The notes under the pieces were generated by a model. That model had not been told where the DNA came from and searched no databases. It worked only from the letters and a program-made list of their open reading frames with translations. DNA of 64,000 bases from JANELJ01 sp024511395 (GTDB lineage: Bacteria; Pseudomonadota; Gammaproteobacteria; GRL18). The position numbers and the translations under genes are program-made. The stretch lies in NCBI GenBank assembly GCA_963681975.1, contig OY820613.1, positions 1,550,001 to 1,614,000 on the forward strand. Reading direction: 5' to 3'. Of this stretch, positions 1-7,595 are shown piece after piece (the first letter of the stretch is position 1; each line of letters opens with the position of its first letter).

Positions 1-115
1 GCAACCATTCGCCTATATCCTGATACCGCTTATCAGCCTTTTCATATGCGCCATCAGGCAGTTCTATTTTCTCTAGAATACGTTTTAATACGTCATTACT
101 TCGATCAGATTGCAT
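1..115 (-). CDS. CBASS CD-NTase (cyclase), N-terminal 38 codons only
   Basis: The first codons of a minus-strand gene that runs off the left edge of the window. The ATG at 115 lies inside the end of the HNH-SAVED gene, overlapping it by 11 nt, so the two are translationally coupled. The visible peptide begins MQSDRSNDVLKRILEKIELP and continues with KADKRYQDIGEWL. A helical start with an RY..IG.WL element resembles the N-terminus of CD-NTase nucleotide cyclases, the expected partner of a SAVED effector. The catalytic residues lie outside the window, so the call rests mainly on the operon position and is inference. Confidence 0.55.
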   Translation of the reverse strand, partial: MQSDRSNDVLKRILEKIELPDGAYEKADKRYQDIGEWL

Positions 116-1262
116 GTAAGTCACCTTTTAGTTCGATAGCCTTAACAAACTCCTGCGTGTCCATATCATGGTCGTATATTTGCCACGGCATATCTACTTT
201 GGGCATACGGATACGGCCTAATTCAATACAACATGAAACGGGCATAACAGGAAAAATATGTAGTGGCGTTGCTTCACCATGCTGCTGTTTAATTTCAACA
301 ATCAAGCGTCTCATGCGCCGCCTGAATAGCGATAGCTGTTGCTTGGCCTGCATAAAATCGTTGTGCGGATTTTCAATGGTGATTTCCCAGATGGACGCAT
401 CATTGCCAATCACTCTGGTGATACGGCCTTTCGATACGTTATCACTAAAGGCGATAATCAACGCAACCGCTCCGTCACCAGGGTCCGGCTTGCGAATAAT
501 AAAATCAAAATCATCCTCGCAATCCTGCCACTGCCATCCTTCTGGCTCTCTATGGAGCTGATAGCTCTCCACCGATATTTTGTCGGTCAGTAAAGCACCA
601 AGCTGGATAAGAAGTGGTTGCGGGGCAAGCGTAAAAAGAGAAAAGTGCTTGCAGGCATCGTCCTCGATAATCGGTAAAATTTTTCGTTCAAACGCTTTTA
701 ACAAATGCAGCGATTCAGCCTGCCAATATTCAGGCGAACAATCCTTTAACTCAGATTTTGTCGAAATCCGTATCGGCCTTTCACTTGCCGGATACCATTT
801 TGGGAACATAGCCTGGACACAAGTATGATATTCAATCGGTGATTTCTCCGAACCGATATTCGCCCCATAAAGAACAACATGAGATTTTTTGTCCGGTGCA
901 ATCCCCGTAACAATTTCAATGCGCTGCTCATGCTCGGTTTTCCACTGGTTTAAAAGATCAGCAGAGTAACGAACGCCATCTGTGTCCTGATCGATTTTTT
1001 TATGACAGTCATAACACATCAACATCAGATTGCTGACATCATTAAGAGCATCAAGATTGTCTTTATATGGGCCATGGCCGCGCGGCCCTTTTTCCGAAAG
1101 GGCGTAGATATGGGCTTTTTGGGCGGCATTAACGGTTTCCTGCGTAACACATGACATATAAAGAAGCCTGTTATGACCATCAAACTGACAACGCCCAGCA
1201 GCACGCACCCACAATTCTTGTTGAGTGGCAGCGGAGATGTGGCGTGTTACTTCTGAAACCAC
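105..1262 (-). CDS. cap5: HNH-SAVED effector nuclease of a CBASS system (Cap5-like)
   Basis: A 385-aa protein with an N-terminal HNH nuclease and a C-terminal sensor region. The HNH part shows GRCQF at about 23-27, KAHI with His51, SNLM with Asn78 and a C83-x-x-C86-H87 element, which matches the beta-beta-alpha-metal fold. Residues from about 150 to the end have the length and character of a SAVED domain, which binds cyclic oligonucleotides made by the neighbouring CD-NTase and switches on DNA cleavage. The gene overlaps the cyclase start by 11 nt and lies 15 nt downstream of the DUF457 gene. In known CBASS this effector degrades DNA after phage infection and kills or arrests the cell. The domain order is seen; the ligand is unknown. 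Confidence 0.85.
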   Translation of the reverse strand: MVSEVTRHISAATQQELWVRAAGRCQFDGHNRLLYMSCVTQETVNAAQKAHIYALSEKGPRGHGPYKDNLDALNDVSNLMLMCYDCHKKIDQDTDGVRYSADLLNQWKTEHEQRIEIVTGIAPDKKSHVVLYGANIGSEKSPIEYHTCVQAMFPKWYPASERPIRISTKSELKDCSPEYWQAESLHLLKAFERKILPIIEDDACKHFSLFTLAPQPLLIQLGALLTDKISVESYQLHREPEGWQWQDCEDDFDFIIRKPDPGDGAVALIIAFSDNVSKGRITRVIGNDASIWEITIENPHNDFMQAKQQLSLFRRRMRRLIVEIKQQHGEATPLHIFPVMPVSCCIELGRIRMPKVDMPWQIYDHDMDTQEFVKAIELKGDLHAI

Positions 1263-1277
1263 CTTGCACCACCCAAT

Positions 1278-1643
1278 CTATACTTTACCGAGCAGCGGAA
1301 GAGAACGCGGCGTAAACCCGTCAAGTACAAGGTGGCTGATATAGCCAGCCCCCGCACTCAGTGTTAAAGAGCGTAAAAAGCACTCAGACTGATCGTCCGG
1401 CTGCCAGTCATAGACCTTTTTAAGCCCGTAGCAAATCATTGCCAAAAAGCCAAAGCTGTGAAAAAACTGACGGTGATGGGGATGAATAGCTGGTTCAATT
1501 AAGTCCGGTAACTTTGCAAAGGCGGTGCTCGTACCGATAGCGAGCAAGGGATTAAAATCCTCGCCCTTACTATGATCTCCACCGACAGCCATAGCTAATC
1601 CGGTTAGCGCACCTACAGCCGTATGGGTCGCTCCATTTGCCAT
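1278..1643 (-). CDS. DUF457/YdjM-like membrane metal-dependent hydrolase family protein
   Basis: A 121-aa protein with the family hallmarks: HTAVGALTG near the N-terminus (His7), a PHHRQFFHS element in the middle and SHLVLDGFTPRSLPLLGK at the end, with small hydrophobic segments between. YdjM/DUF457 proteins are predicted membrane-associated metal-dependent hydrolases; some are SOS-regulated. Its ATG follows the stop of the 57-aa gene by one base (TAACATG) and it precedes cap5 by 15 nt, so it is part of the CBASS operon. A role in this CBASS is not established. It could be an accessory membrane factor, or a passenger. Confidence 0.7.
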   Translation of the reverse strand: MANGATHTAVGALTGLAMAVGGDHSKGEDFNPLLAIGTSTAFAKLPDLIEPAIHPHHRQFFHSFGFLAMICYGLKKVYDWQPDDQSECFLRSLTLSAGAGYISHLVLDGFTPRSLPLLGKV

Positions 1644-1644
1644 G

Positions 1645-1818
1645 TTACTTCTCCTTTCTTACACCCTTAAACGGCGTCTTATCGCTCGTTTTTACATCCA
1701 TAAATCGCCCGGTCTTCGCGTCACGCTTGACATAGTGACCTGACGGTGTTTTTGTTTGGGAACGCCCACGAACTGCACCGTTGCGCTTACCGTCTCCCTT
1801 TGGCGGGTTTGTAGCCAT
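1645..1818 (-). CDS. Small basic protein (57 aa) leading the CBASS operon
   Basis: An ATG at 1818 preceded by AGGAAG opens a 57-codon frame ending one base before the DUF457 start. The protein begins MATNPPKGDGKRNGAVRG and carries a TGRFMDVKTSDKTPFKGVRKE tail. It is very basic, has no membrane segment and looks disordered. It is the first gene of the minus-strand operon and sits directly on the operator region shared with the capH-like gene. The function is unknown; small basic proteins of this kind are common next to phage-defence genes. The clear ribosome binding site and tight coupling to the next gene argue that it is real. Confidence 0.65.
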   Translation of the reverse strand: MATNPPKGDGKRNGAVRGRSQTKTPSGHYVKRDAKTGRFMDVKTSDKTPFKGVRKEK

Positions 1819-1868
1819 AGTTATTTCCTTCCTGTTTATCTGGCTTTGTACTATCGTTAAATTTTATT

Positions 1869-1936
1869 TTAACAGTTGTTAATATCATGAATTAACTGGC
1901 ATACTTTGTCAACCCGTGTTAATATTGTTTTTAACA
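1869..1936. promoter_or_regulatory. Operator repeats in the CBASS/capH divergent promoter
   Basis: The region between the divergent small-protein gene and the HTH gene contains repeated TTAACA/TGTTAA half-sites. 1869-1882 reads TTAACAGTTGTTAA, two inverted half-sites two bases apart. 1917-1922 (TGTTAA) and 1931-1936 (TTAACA) form a second pair in the opposite arrangement, close to the ribosome binding site of the HTH gene. They are likely binding sites for the HTH repressor, which could then control both the CBASS operon and itself. Confidence 0.6.
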
Positions 1937-1948
1937 GGAGTTAATGAT

Positions 1949-2308
1949 ATGTCAGACAAAGCCGAACAAGCCAGAATAATCAGAAGGAATATCAAGACCT
2001 TACGAAACGCTAACGGATGGAATCAATCCACGCTGGCCGCAAAAGCGGGCATCACACCAGCCGCATTGAGCCAAATTGAAAAAGGCGATAAACGACTGCC
2101 AACCTTTGTTGTCTTGAGAAAGCTGGCGTCAGCCCTCAATGTTCCACCATACGAGTTAACGGGTGAAGCGCCACCACCTCCATCAGAAGCTGACCAAAAG
2201 AGCAGAGAGTTTTACCGTCGCTGGGATATATTGGAAGACCTTTCGGAAGATGATCAAAAAATGCTGCGTGGTATGGCAGAGCGATTAAAGGATATGACAG
2301 ATAAATGA
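1949..2308 (+). CDS. XRE-family HTH regulator of CBASS (CapH-like)
   Basis: A 119-aa protein when started at the ATG at 1949, which has AGGAG 9 nt upstream; the frame also opens earlier, but without a good ribosome site. Residues about 10-65 form a classic lambda-repressor-type HTH (TLRNANGWNQSTLAAKAGITPAALSQIEKGDKRL in pieces). The C-terminus is short and helical. The stop overlaps the ATG of the ImmA-type peptidase (ATGA). This order is that of the CapH-CapP pair known to control some CBASS operons, where the peptidase cleaves the repressor when DNA is damaged or phage replicates. Divergence from the CBASS operon and the shared operator fit that role. Confidence 0.75.
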   Translation: MSDKAEQARIIRRNIKTLRNANGWNQSTLAAKAGITPAALSQIEKGDKRLPTFVVLRKLASALNVPPYELTGEAPPPPSEADQKSREFYRRWDILEDLSEDDQKMLRGMAERLKDMTDK

Positions 2309-3117
2309 TCGAGGAGCAAAAAGGAGCAACCGAAGCAGAAAATTTGCTTGAAGATTTAGGTTTTGACACTCTCCCCGTTTGCCCCAAAAATATTGTAAGC
2401 GCTATCAACTGTGACGACTTTAGCGTCGTGATGGAAGAACAGCGTTTTGATTCCGATAAAATACTGGGCAAAGCTGTTGGCAATGATAAAGGCGCTCTTA
2501 TTTATCTGAATGCCAATATTCCCGATCCAGGCCGATCAAAATTCACAGCCGCACACGAAATTGGCCACGTCTCCATGCACATCATACCACAGCACAAAAT
2601 GAATTTTGAATGTGGCAGTAAAGAGCTCTCCAATCCATTTAATGATCCCATTGAACGGCAGGCAAATGGCTTTGCATCAGGCCTCTTGATGCCACGCTCA
2701 CTCATCAAAAAGCACAGCAACTGCGAGATAAACTGGAGCAACATTCACAGCATCTCAGAATTATGTGGCACGTCTCTGGAAGCCACCTATCGTCGGCTGA
2801 TGTTTTTAGAAAAAGAGCCGAGCGCAATGGTGATTCACCATAATGGGAAATTCAAGCGTTTTGTGCCATCAGAAAACTTTGAGTTTTTCATAGAACAAAC
2901 CCCATTATCTCACGACCAAAAATCACTCACAGTAGATGTCAATGAGGCCCCTCACCCATCAGCTTTTGACACAGTTGACGCATCAGATTGGGTAAAACCA
3001 TATTCGAAAGGCATAACACTGAAATCAATTTATTCCAGTACCATCCTCCTTAAGGACGGTTATACTTATACACTGTTATCGTATGATGATGGCTGTATTG
3101 CGGAAGAAGACTACTGA
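2305..3117 (+). CDS. ImmA/IrrE-family metallopeptidase (CapP-like)
   Basis: A 270-aa protein with the zinc motif HEIGH (His84-Glu85-His88) and a downstream Glu in PIERQANGFASGLLMP as probable third ligand, as in the ImmA/IrrE family. Several cysteines (for example Cys26, Cys36, Cys103) are present; family CapP proteins are reported to use a cysteine switch, but which residue would serve here cannot be told. The C-terminal 100 residues form a separate sensing domain. It is coupled to the HTH gene by an ATGA overlap. The likely role is cleavage of the HTH repressor to induce the CBASS operon. Its last bases overlap the tail of the convergent gene that was split by IS66. Confidence 0.75.
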   Translation: MIEEQKGATEAENLLEDLGFDTLPVCPKNIVSAINCDDFSVVMEEQRFDSDKILGKAVGNDKGALIYLNANIPDPGRSKFTAAHEIGHVSMHIIPQHKMNFECGSKELSNPFNDPIERQANGFASGLLMPRSLIKKHSNCEINWSNIHSISELCGTSLEATYRRLMFLEKEPSAMVIHHNGKFKRFVPSENFEFFIEQTPLSHDQKSLTVDVNEAPHPSAFDTVDASDWVKPYSKGITLKSIYSSTILLKDGYTYTLLSYDDGCIAEEDY

Positions 3118-3225
3118 AATAAAGACTCATTCCTACTTGCGACGATTAAATGCCTGAATACTGCATCCGTTTTCTCGTCTACCTCATCCGACGCAAAACT
3201 CTCCGGCAATCCGGTTTTTTCATCC
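3111..3225 (-). pseudogene. C-terminal piece of the gene split by IS66
   Basis: Read on the minus strand from the IS66 left end, an open frame continues for 37 codons (containing EKTGLPESFASDEVDEK and AVFRHLIVASRNESLFQ) and stops at TAG 3111-3113, convergent with and slightly overlapping the capP-like gene. It is in the same orientation as the headless 5706-5452 fragment on the other side of the IS. The simplest reading is one gene cut by the IS. No 8-bp target duplication is visible, so some of the middle may be missing. Confidence 0.5.
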
Positions 3226-3266
3226 GTGAGCGCCAATTAATCCCACATTGATCTGCTACCCCCCCC

Positions 3267-5063
3267 CTACTGTAATGCCTGAATTTTTTCAGCACACAAC
3301 CAGGGCAGTAAAGCATCAAATGCTTCAGGCTCTGCATGGCGGCCCAGCCTGGGTAACTCTGTCAGGATATAACGGATATAAGCAAAGGGCTCCGGTTTAT
3401 TGGCTTTGGCCGTTTCAATTAAACTGTAAAGCGTCGCACTGGCCATAGCACCATTGGGTGTCTGACTGAACAGCCAGTTTTTTCTGCCAATCACAAACGG
3501 TTTGATGCGCCGTTCGGCGGCATTATTATCAATCTCCGGATAACCATCTTCAATGTAGCAGGTTAACTGAGTCCATTGATTTAAAGCATAATGAATGGCC
3601 TTGCCCGGGAGCTGTTTGGGCGGTACCTGCTCAGCGGATTTATCCAGCCATTGCTTAAACTGATTTAATATGGGCTGACTTTTCTTTTGACGAACCAGAT
3701 AACGCTGCTCTGCACTCATGGTTTTGCACTGCTTTTCAATGGCATACAATTTGGCAATGGTGTTCAGTGCCATATGGGCCTTGCCGGGTTTCACGTTTTT
3801 ACCCTTAAGGGCTTTAATCACCTCATCAAACTTACGCCAGGCATGAGCCCGGCAACCGACAGAGACAATGCCACTTTGCGGGGCACACACCTGGGCATAA
3901 CCACTATAGCCATCGGTTTGAAGATATTGACCTTTAAAATCCTGCAGGTAGTTTTTGGCAAACAGCCCACTGCGCCCGGGCTGATAATCATAAATAATAA
4001 CAGGTGGAGATACACCGCTACTGCCGCTTTGGTACAACCACATACAGGACTGACTTTGTGCCTTTCTTCCCGGTTCATTGAGCACCTGAACCGGAGTTTC
4101 ATCGGCCCGGATAATGGATTGCTGTAACTGATAATGAATAAGTCGTTGCAACAGAGGTTGACTTAGTTGGGCTGTTTTTATCATCCGGTTAGCCATGCTG
4201 GTGCGGTTAATATCAATATTCAGACGTTTAAATATGGCTTCCTGTCGATACAGGGGTAAGGCATCGGTATATCTGGCAACGGCAATATGGGCCAGTAAGC
4301 CAGGTGATGCAATACTCTTTTCAATGGGCTGAGCCGGTTCAGGCGCTGTTTTAATGCCATTGTCACACTGACGGCAGGCGTATTTGACCCGAATGTGTTC
4401 TATAACTTTAATCTGCGCCGGAATGATATCCGGTTGCTCAGAAGTGTCTTCTCCGATTTCATGCAAAGCATGACCACAGCCGCAAACCTGCTCGCTTTTG
4501 GGTAATTCGTAACGAATTTGCTCTCCGGGCAGGTCTTTGGGTAAGGGTTTGCGACCGGGCTTTTTCCGGGTATAGGTAATGGTGATTTGAGCAGAGTCTG
4601 CTTCTGTATCATCCTGATGGGCGCATTCTTCTACTATAATGCTTTCGGCTTCATTAAACAGCTCGGCCTGTGTATCGGGCTTTTCAGAAGAACGACCAAA
4701 GCGTTTATGTTGTAACAGGTTAAACTGCTCTTCATAAAACCGGACTTTGGTTTCTAAATTTAAACCATCCGGAAGCCAGTTTAATTCCCGTTGAGTTAAA
4801 CTGACAGAAGTTTGTCCCCTTAACTCAGGCCATTTAAAGTGCCCCTTTTCCAGACTCTTATAATACAGACAGAAACCATTATTATCCCAGTGCAGAATTT
4901 TAAGTTTATCCCGGTTACGGTTACAAAAGACAAACAGGCTGGCGCTGAACACATCCTGTTGCAGAACTTCAGAAACCAGCAGACTTAATCCGTTTATGCT
5001 CTTTCTCATATCGGTGGCACCACAGGCCAGGTAAACCTGAGTGTTTTGATTAACAGACAACAT
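3267..5063 (-). CDS. IS66 TnpB-TnpC transposase fusion
   Basis: A 598-aa frame. Residues 1 to about 105 are TnpB (ACGATDMRKSINGL, FVFCNRNRDKLKILHWD, ending LNWLPDGLN). The same frame then passes straight into TnpC (FYEEQFNLLQHKRFGRSSEK, then a zinc-binding C-x-C-G-H segment, the DDE core with RADETPVQVL and DGYSGY, and YPEIDNNAAERRIKPFVIGRKNW near the C-terminus). In other IS66 elements tnpB and tnpC are separate. Here the end of TnpB and the start of TnpC are missing, so a deletion has fused them. The TnpC core is complete; activity of the fusion is uncertain. Confidence 0.88.
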   Translation of the reverse strand: MLSVNQNTQVYLACGATDMRKSINGLSLLVSEVLQQDVFSASLFVFCNRNRDKLKILHWDNNGFCLYYKSLEKGHFKWPELRGQTSVSLTQRELNWLPDGLNLETKVRFYEEQFNLLQHKRFGRSSEKPDTQAELFNEAESIIVEECAHQDDTEADSAQITITYTRKKPGRKPLPKDLPGEQIRYELPKSEQVCGCGHALHEIGEDTSEQPDIIPAQIKVIEHIRVKYACRQCDNGIKTAPEPAQPIEKSIASPGLLAHIAVARYTDALPLYRQEAIFKRLNIDINRTSMANRMIKTAQLSQPLLQRLIHYQLQQSIIRADETPVQVLNEPGRKAQSQSCMWLYQSGSSGVSPPVIIYDYQPGRSGLFAKNYLQDFKGQYLQTDGYSGYAQVCAPQSGIVSVGCRAHAWRKFDEVIKALKGKNVKPGKAHMALNTIAKLYAIEKQCKTMSAEQRYLVRQKKSQPILNQFKQWLDKSAEQVPPKQLPGKAIHYALNQWTQLTCYIEDGYPEIDNNAAERRIKPFVIGRKNWLFSQTPNGAMASATLYSLIETAKANKPEPFAYIRYILTELPRLGRHAEPEAFDALLPWLCAEKIQALQ

Positions 5064-5067
5064 TAAG

Positions 5068-5337
5068 CTATTTCAGTAAAGACAGTACTTGCATAAAGGT
5101 TGGCTGGTCAAAGCCAGGAGTGATTTCCAGACTTAAACCATTGGGCAGGCTTAAAATCAGACCTGCAACGCTCTTATCCTGAACAACCTGTACCGGTATT
5201 AAACTCTCACTATCATCTGACTGCCTCAGAAATTTGGCTTTGTAGTAACTGAACATATGAGTTTTAAGATTGTGTTGCTGGCAGTATTGCTTCCGGGTCA
5301 GGCCGCTGGACTGCCAGGCGTGCAGGTGGGTGCGCAT
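5068..5337 (-). CDS. IS66 TnpA accessory protein
   Basis: An 89-aa protein, the first gene of the IS66 element. It contains the Orf1 features: an HTH-like start (AWQSSGLTRKQYCQQHNLKTHMFSYY) and a C-terminal LPNGLSLEI segment. The stop lies four bases before the tnpB-tnpC start. TnpA is required along with TnpB and TnpC for IS66 transposition and has no known catalytic role. An almost identical 97-aa copy lies at 36891-37184. Confidence 0.88.
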   Translation of the reverse strand: MRTHLHAWQSSGLTRKQYCQQHNLKTHMFSYYKAKFLRQSDDSESLIPVQVVQDKSVAGLILSLPNGLSLEITPGFDQPTFMQVLSLLK

Positions 5338-5451
5338 TTCTTCATCTCGTTCGTGGGGAATAGGGTTACCTTTTATGATTATGAAATTATAAAAAGTAAT
5401 AGTTTGAAGGATTTTAAGGGGTGGGGGTAGGTGGGATTATTGGGCGCTTAC

Positions 5452-5706
5452 GTTATTTCCCTTGCGCACCGGAATATAAAATGGCGGCGTATCCTTTTTA
5501 GGCGTCCTCACCCGGAAGACAGGGGCAAATAATCCAAGACGCTCAAGTCGTATCAGGCGTTCACGATCAACAGAAAAGCCGCGCTCGCGACAGTACTTAA
5601 CAAACCGATCCGTTCCCAGCAATGGGCAAGCAATAACAGCCCCAGCTTCCACTATGGCCCGCCCGGCGTTGACGGGAAGGGTAAGCAGCTTATCTTCAAC
5701 AGCCAC
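5452..5706 (-). pseudogene. N-terminal part of an unknown gene, cut by IS66
   Basis: A minus-strand frame starting at ATG 5706 gives about 85 native residues (MAVEDKLLTLPVNAGRA..., RFVKYCRERGFSVDRERL, LERLGLFAPVFRVRTPKKD) before it runs into the IS66 right end, which adds a few foreign codons. The family is not recognised. The peptide has a helix-rich, HTH-like look (DRERLIRLERLGLFAP). Its probable tail is at 3225-3111 across the IS. It lies just downstream of hipBA on the same strand. Confidence 0.55.
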
Positions 5707-5750
5707 CTTACTTATCCACCTGAGATTTCGTCATCCTTCATTCCCTAACA

Positions 5751-7010
5751 TTATTTAAGAGAAAGCGCTTCTCTCAGGTCTTCATGTTCGAAAGCGGATG
5801 CCATGCGATCAATCTCTGCTTGCGTAAGACCCATTCGCGCAGCCTCTTCACGCCACGTTGCCACTGCCCGCCCAACTTCGGCTGTAATCACCTGGGCCTT
5901 GTTTTCATCCAGCTCAAAGTAACCCACCACACTCATTGCCATGCCCAGCGAGGCCGATCCATCATCAAGATCAATGGCCGTCGTCAGAACACGTGGCTTG
6001 ATATCCGTGGGTACCGGATTGAGATCATAGGCCGGGGCCAATCGCCAGCCGTCCGGACCGGTATAGAGGAAAGCGTGATTACGTAAATGGTCATCGGTGT
6101 TGGAAATCAGAATATTGAAAACGATACGTCGCCACAACTCATGCATGTCCTGTTTCGGGCTGGCGCCATACCGGCGCAACGCATCGACAAATTCCAGGTA
6201 ACTGCGTGACTCATTGTCGCTGGCCCCGAGCATGCTCATGGCCGAAAGAAACGGGATACGCTGGCCTTGCACCCGATCGAACCGGCGCAGCAACAATACC
6301 GGCTTGTTCACGACAGACTCAATTCGCCAGTCGGGTACAGGAATACCGGCCTTTGCCGCAAGCCGGAGCGCAACCCCCTCCCACAGAACCGCATTGGTCT
6401 CATCGTCCTTGTGTGGAAACTTGGCGATGGCAAGATGCCCGTCCCGGTCTCGAACAGATGCCTTCGGGCGCGCCCCACCCAATGACGAACCGGGAGCCAG
6501 CAGCAGTCGTAGATCCTCATCACTATCCGTATCACCAACGACATGTTCCGCTGCCGACAACAATCGTGGCAAATCGATCAGGGGCGGTATGCGAGCCGCT
6601 TCGTGTTCGGCAAGAAACGGGCCTCCCTCCTGCCTGGCAAAACGTAAGGCGCCCTGACGAGCTTCATCATCGACCATGAGTAGATAGTCGATTTCCATCA
6701 AGGTACGCGGCGTCTCGCCCGCACGCTCTGCCCGTCGTCGTTCCGCCCGGCGCATCAGAACTCGCCCCCAGCGGTCCGGGGCTGAGTCACCAATGGCGCC
6801 AAAGAGAGATCTGCCTGAAGGTGTATGGAAGGGGCCAGGGCCAAGCGTGAGAGCCGGCTCCAAAGAGAAGCGATCTGCATATTCGAGCCAGCCCGTATCA
6901 TATTCGAAGGTAGCGCTTTCCCTGCCCTTGCGCACACGCGCCCACAGTCGCCCAACCAGATGTAGCTCACCGGCGATATCCACATAGACGAAAACTTCTG
7001 TTTCCATCAC
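5751..7010 (-). CDS. hipA: HipA-family toxin kinase
   Basis: A 419-aa protein of normal HipA length. Visible motifs are an N-terminal HipA_N region, the glycine-rich ATP loop SSLGGARPKASV (about 175-186), the catalytic loop NTDDHLRNH (304-312, with the catalytic Asp) and the metal-binding AYDLNPV (327-333). HipA kinases phosphorylate serine or threonine on a cellular target (glutamyl-tRNA synthetase in E. coli) and cause growth arrest. The ATG overlaps the hipB stop by 4 nt, as usual for hipBA. The sequence is clearly more GC-rich than the surrounding IS and defence genes, suggesting a separate origin together with the ICE remnant next to it. Confidence 0.9.
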   Translation of the reverse strand: MMETEVFVYVDIAGELHLVGRLWARVRKGRESATFEYDTGWLEYADRFSLEPALTLGPGPFHTPSGRSLFGAIGDSAPDRWGRVLMRRAERRRAERAGETPRTLMEIDYLLMVDDEARQGALRFARQEGGPFLAEHEAARIPPLIDLPRLLSAAEHVVGDTDSDEDLRLLLAPGSSLGGARPKASVRDRDGHLAIAKFPHKDDETNAVLWEGVALRLAAKAGIPVPDWRIESVVNKPVLLLRRFDRVQGQRIPFLSAMSMLGASDNESRSYLEFVDALRRYGASPKQDMHELWRRIVFNILISNTDDHLRNHAFLYTGPDGWRLAPAYDLNPVPTDIKPRVLTTAIDLDDGSASLGMAMSVVGYFELDENKAQVITAEVGRAVATWREEAARMGLTQAEIDRMASAFEHEDLREALSLK

Positions 7011-7390
7011 GCTTTGCTCTTCTGTGCTAACCGGGGCGAACTGTGCCCGGATTTACCCCGACGTGGCTTGCGGATACGTTGCGGCAAACGCTCCTCTTCG
7101 AGTTCAAGACCCACTGTGTCCGTCTTGACATCCGCCAGTTCGCCCAACCGCTCAGCCATACCCAAAACAAAGAGCACATTGGCGTAGTTACCAAGCGAAA
7201 CACCAGGATCACCCTTTTCTATCTTGTTCAGGGTCGTTCGGCTGATAGATGCCCTTTCAGCCATAACAGCTGTAGGAATACGCCGCCTGAGTCTGGCATC
7301 ACGGATATCCTGCCCGAGCTTGCGCAGAGCCCGCCTGACCGGAATCGGCACCATCAAATCCAACTGCGTTTTGCTCATTTTTTCGTCCAT
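7007..7390 (-). CDS. hipB: HipB-family HTH antitoxin
   Basis: A 127-aa XRE-type protein. The HTH covers about residues 25-80 (IRDARLRRRIPTAVMAERASISRTTLNKIEKGDPGV in pieces), followed by a basic, probably disordered tail (RKPRRGKSGHSS). It should neutralise HipA and repress the operon. It is the first gene of the pair and overlaps hipA by 4 nt. Three copies of a TGGACGTWAT motif lie just upstream (7422-7508) and are the likely binding sites. Confidence 0.88.
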   Translation of the reverse strand: MDEKMSKTQLDLMVPIPVRRALRKLGQDIRDARLRRRIPTAVMAERASISRTTLNKIEKGDPGVSLGNYANVLFVLGMAERLGELADVKTDTVGLELEEERLPQRIRKPRRGKSGHSSPRLAQKSKA

Positions 7391-7421
7391 CTTTATGGTC
7401 GCTATGATTTATAGTGTATAT

Positions 7422-7508
7422 TATAATGGACGTTATATCAATAACTCTATGATCCGCAAGCCCAGCACAAAGCACATTACGTCCATTATCTTGGACGTAA
7501 TGTGCTTT
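7422..7508. promoter_or_regulatory. hipBA operator: three TGGACGTWAT sites
   Basis: 7422-7437 reads TATAATGGACGTTATA. 7469-7485 and 7492-7508 are perfect 17-bp inverted arms (AAAGCACATTACGTCCA and its complement) separated by 6 bases. All three contain TGGACGTWAT. Two inverted sites plus one proximal site upstream of hipB fit HipB autoregulation. The long hairpin could alternatively end transcription arriving from the other side. Confidence 0.6.
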
Positions 7509-7595
7509 AACACCCAGAATTTTGAACATTTTCAGATTATTGCGAGCTCCAACATCACCTGATTCAGTCAGATTGCTCCGTCCCACCCGAGTTTT

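Larger units (their letters stand above)
3226..5451 (-). mobile_element. IS66-family insertion sequence
   Basis: Imperfect terminal inverted repeats bound the element: the left end starts GTGAGCGCCAATTAATCCCAC at 3226, and the right end, read from 5451 on the minus strand, starts GTAAGCGCCCAATAATCCCAC. It holds tnpA and a fused tnpB-tnpC on the minus strand. The 8 bases on either side do not match, so the usual 8-bp duplication is absent, suggesting rearrangement after insertion. A second, heavily deleted copy follows the CRISPR array. Confidence 0.9.

Noticed and set aside
46..828. Plus-strand frames of 80-170 codons opposite the HNH-SAVED gene
   Set aside because: They lie antisense to a gene with clear domains, have no ribosome site and no recognisable family.
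3687..4127. 146-codon plus-strand frame inside IS66, repeated at 36130
   Set aside because: Antisense to the TnpC core and present only because both IS66 copies share the same DNA.
6206..6987. Several plus-strand frames opposite hipA
   Set aside because: GC-rich genes leave their complementary frames open; hipA motifs on the other strand are unambiguous.
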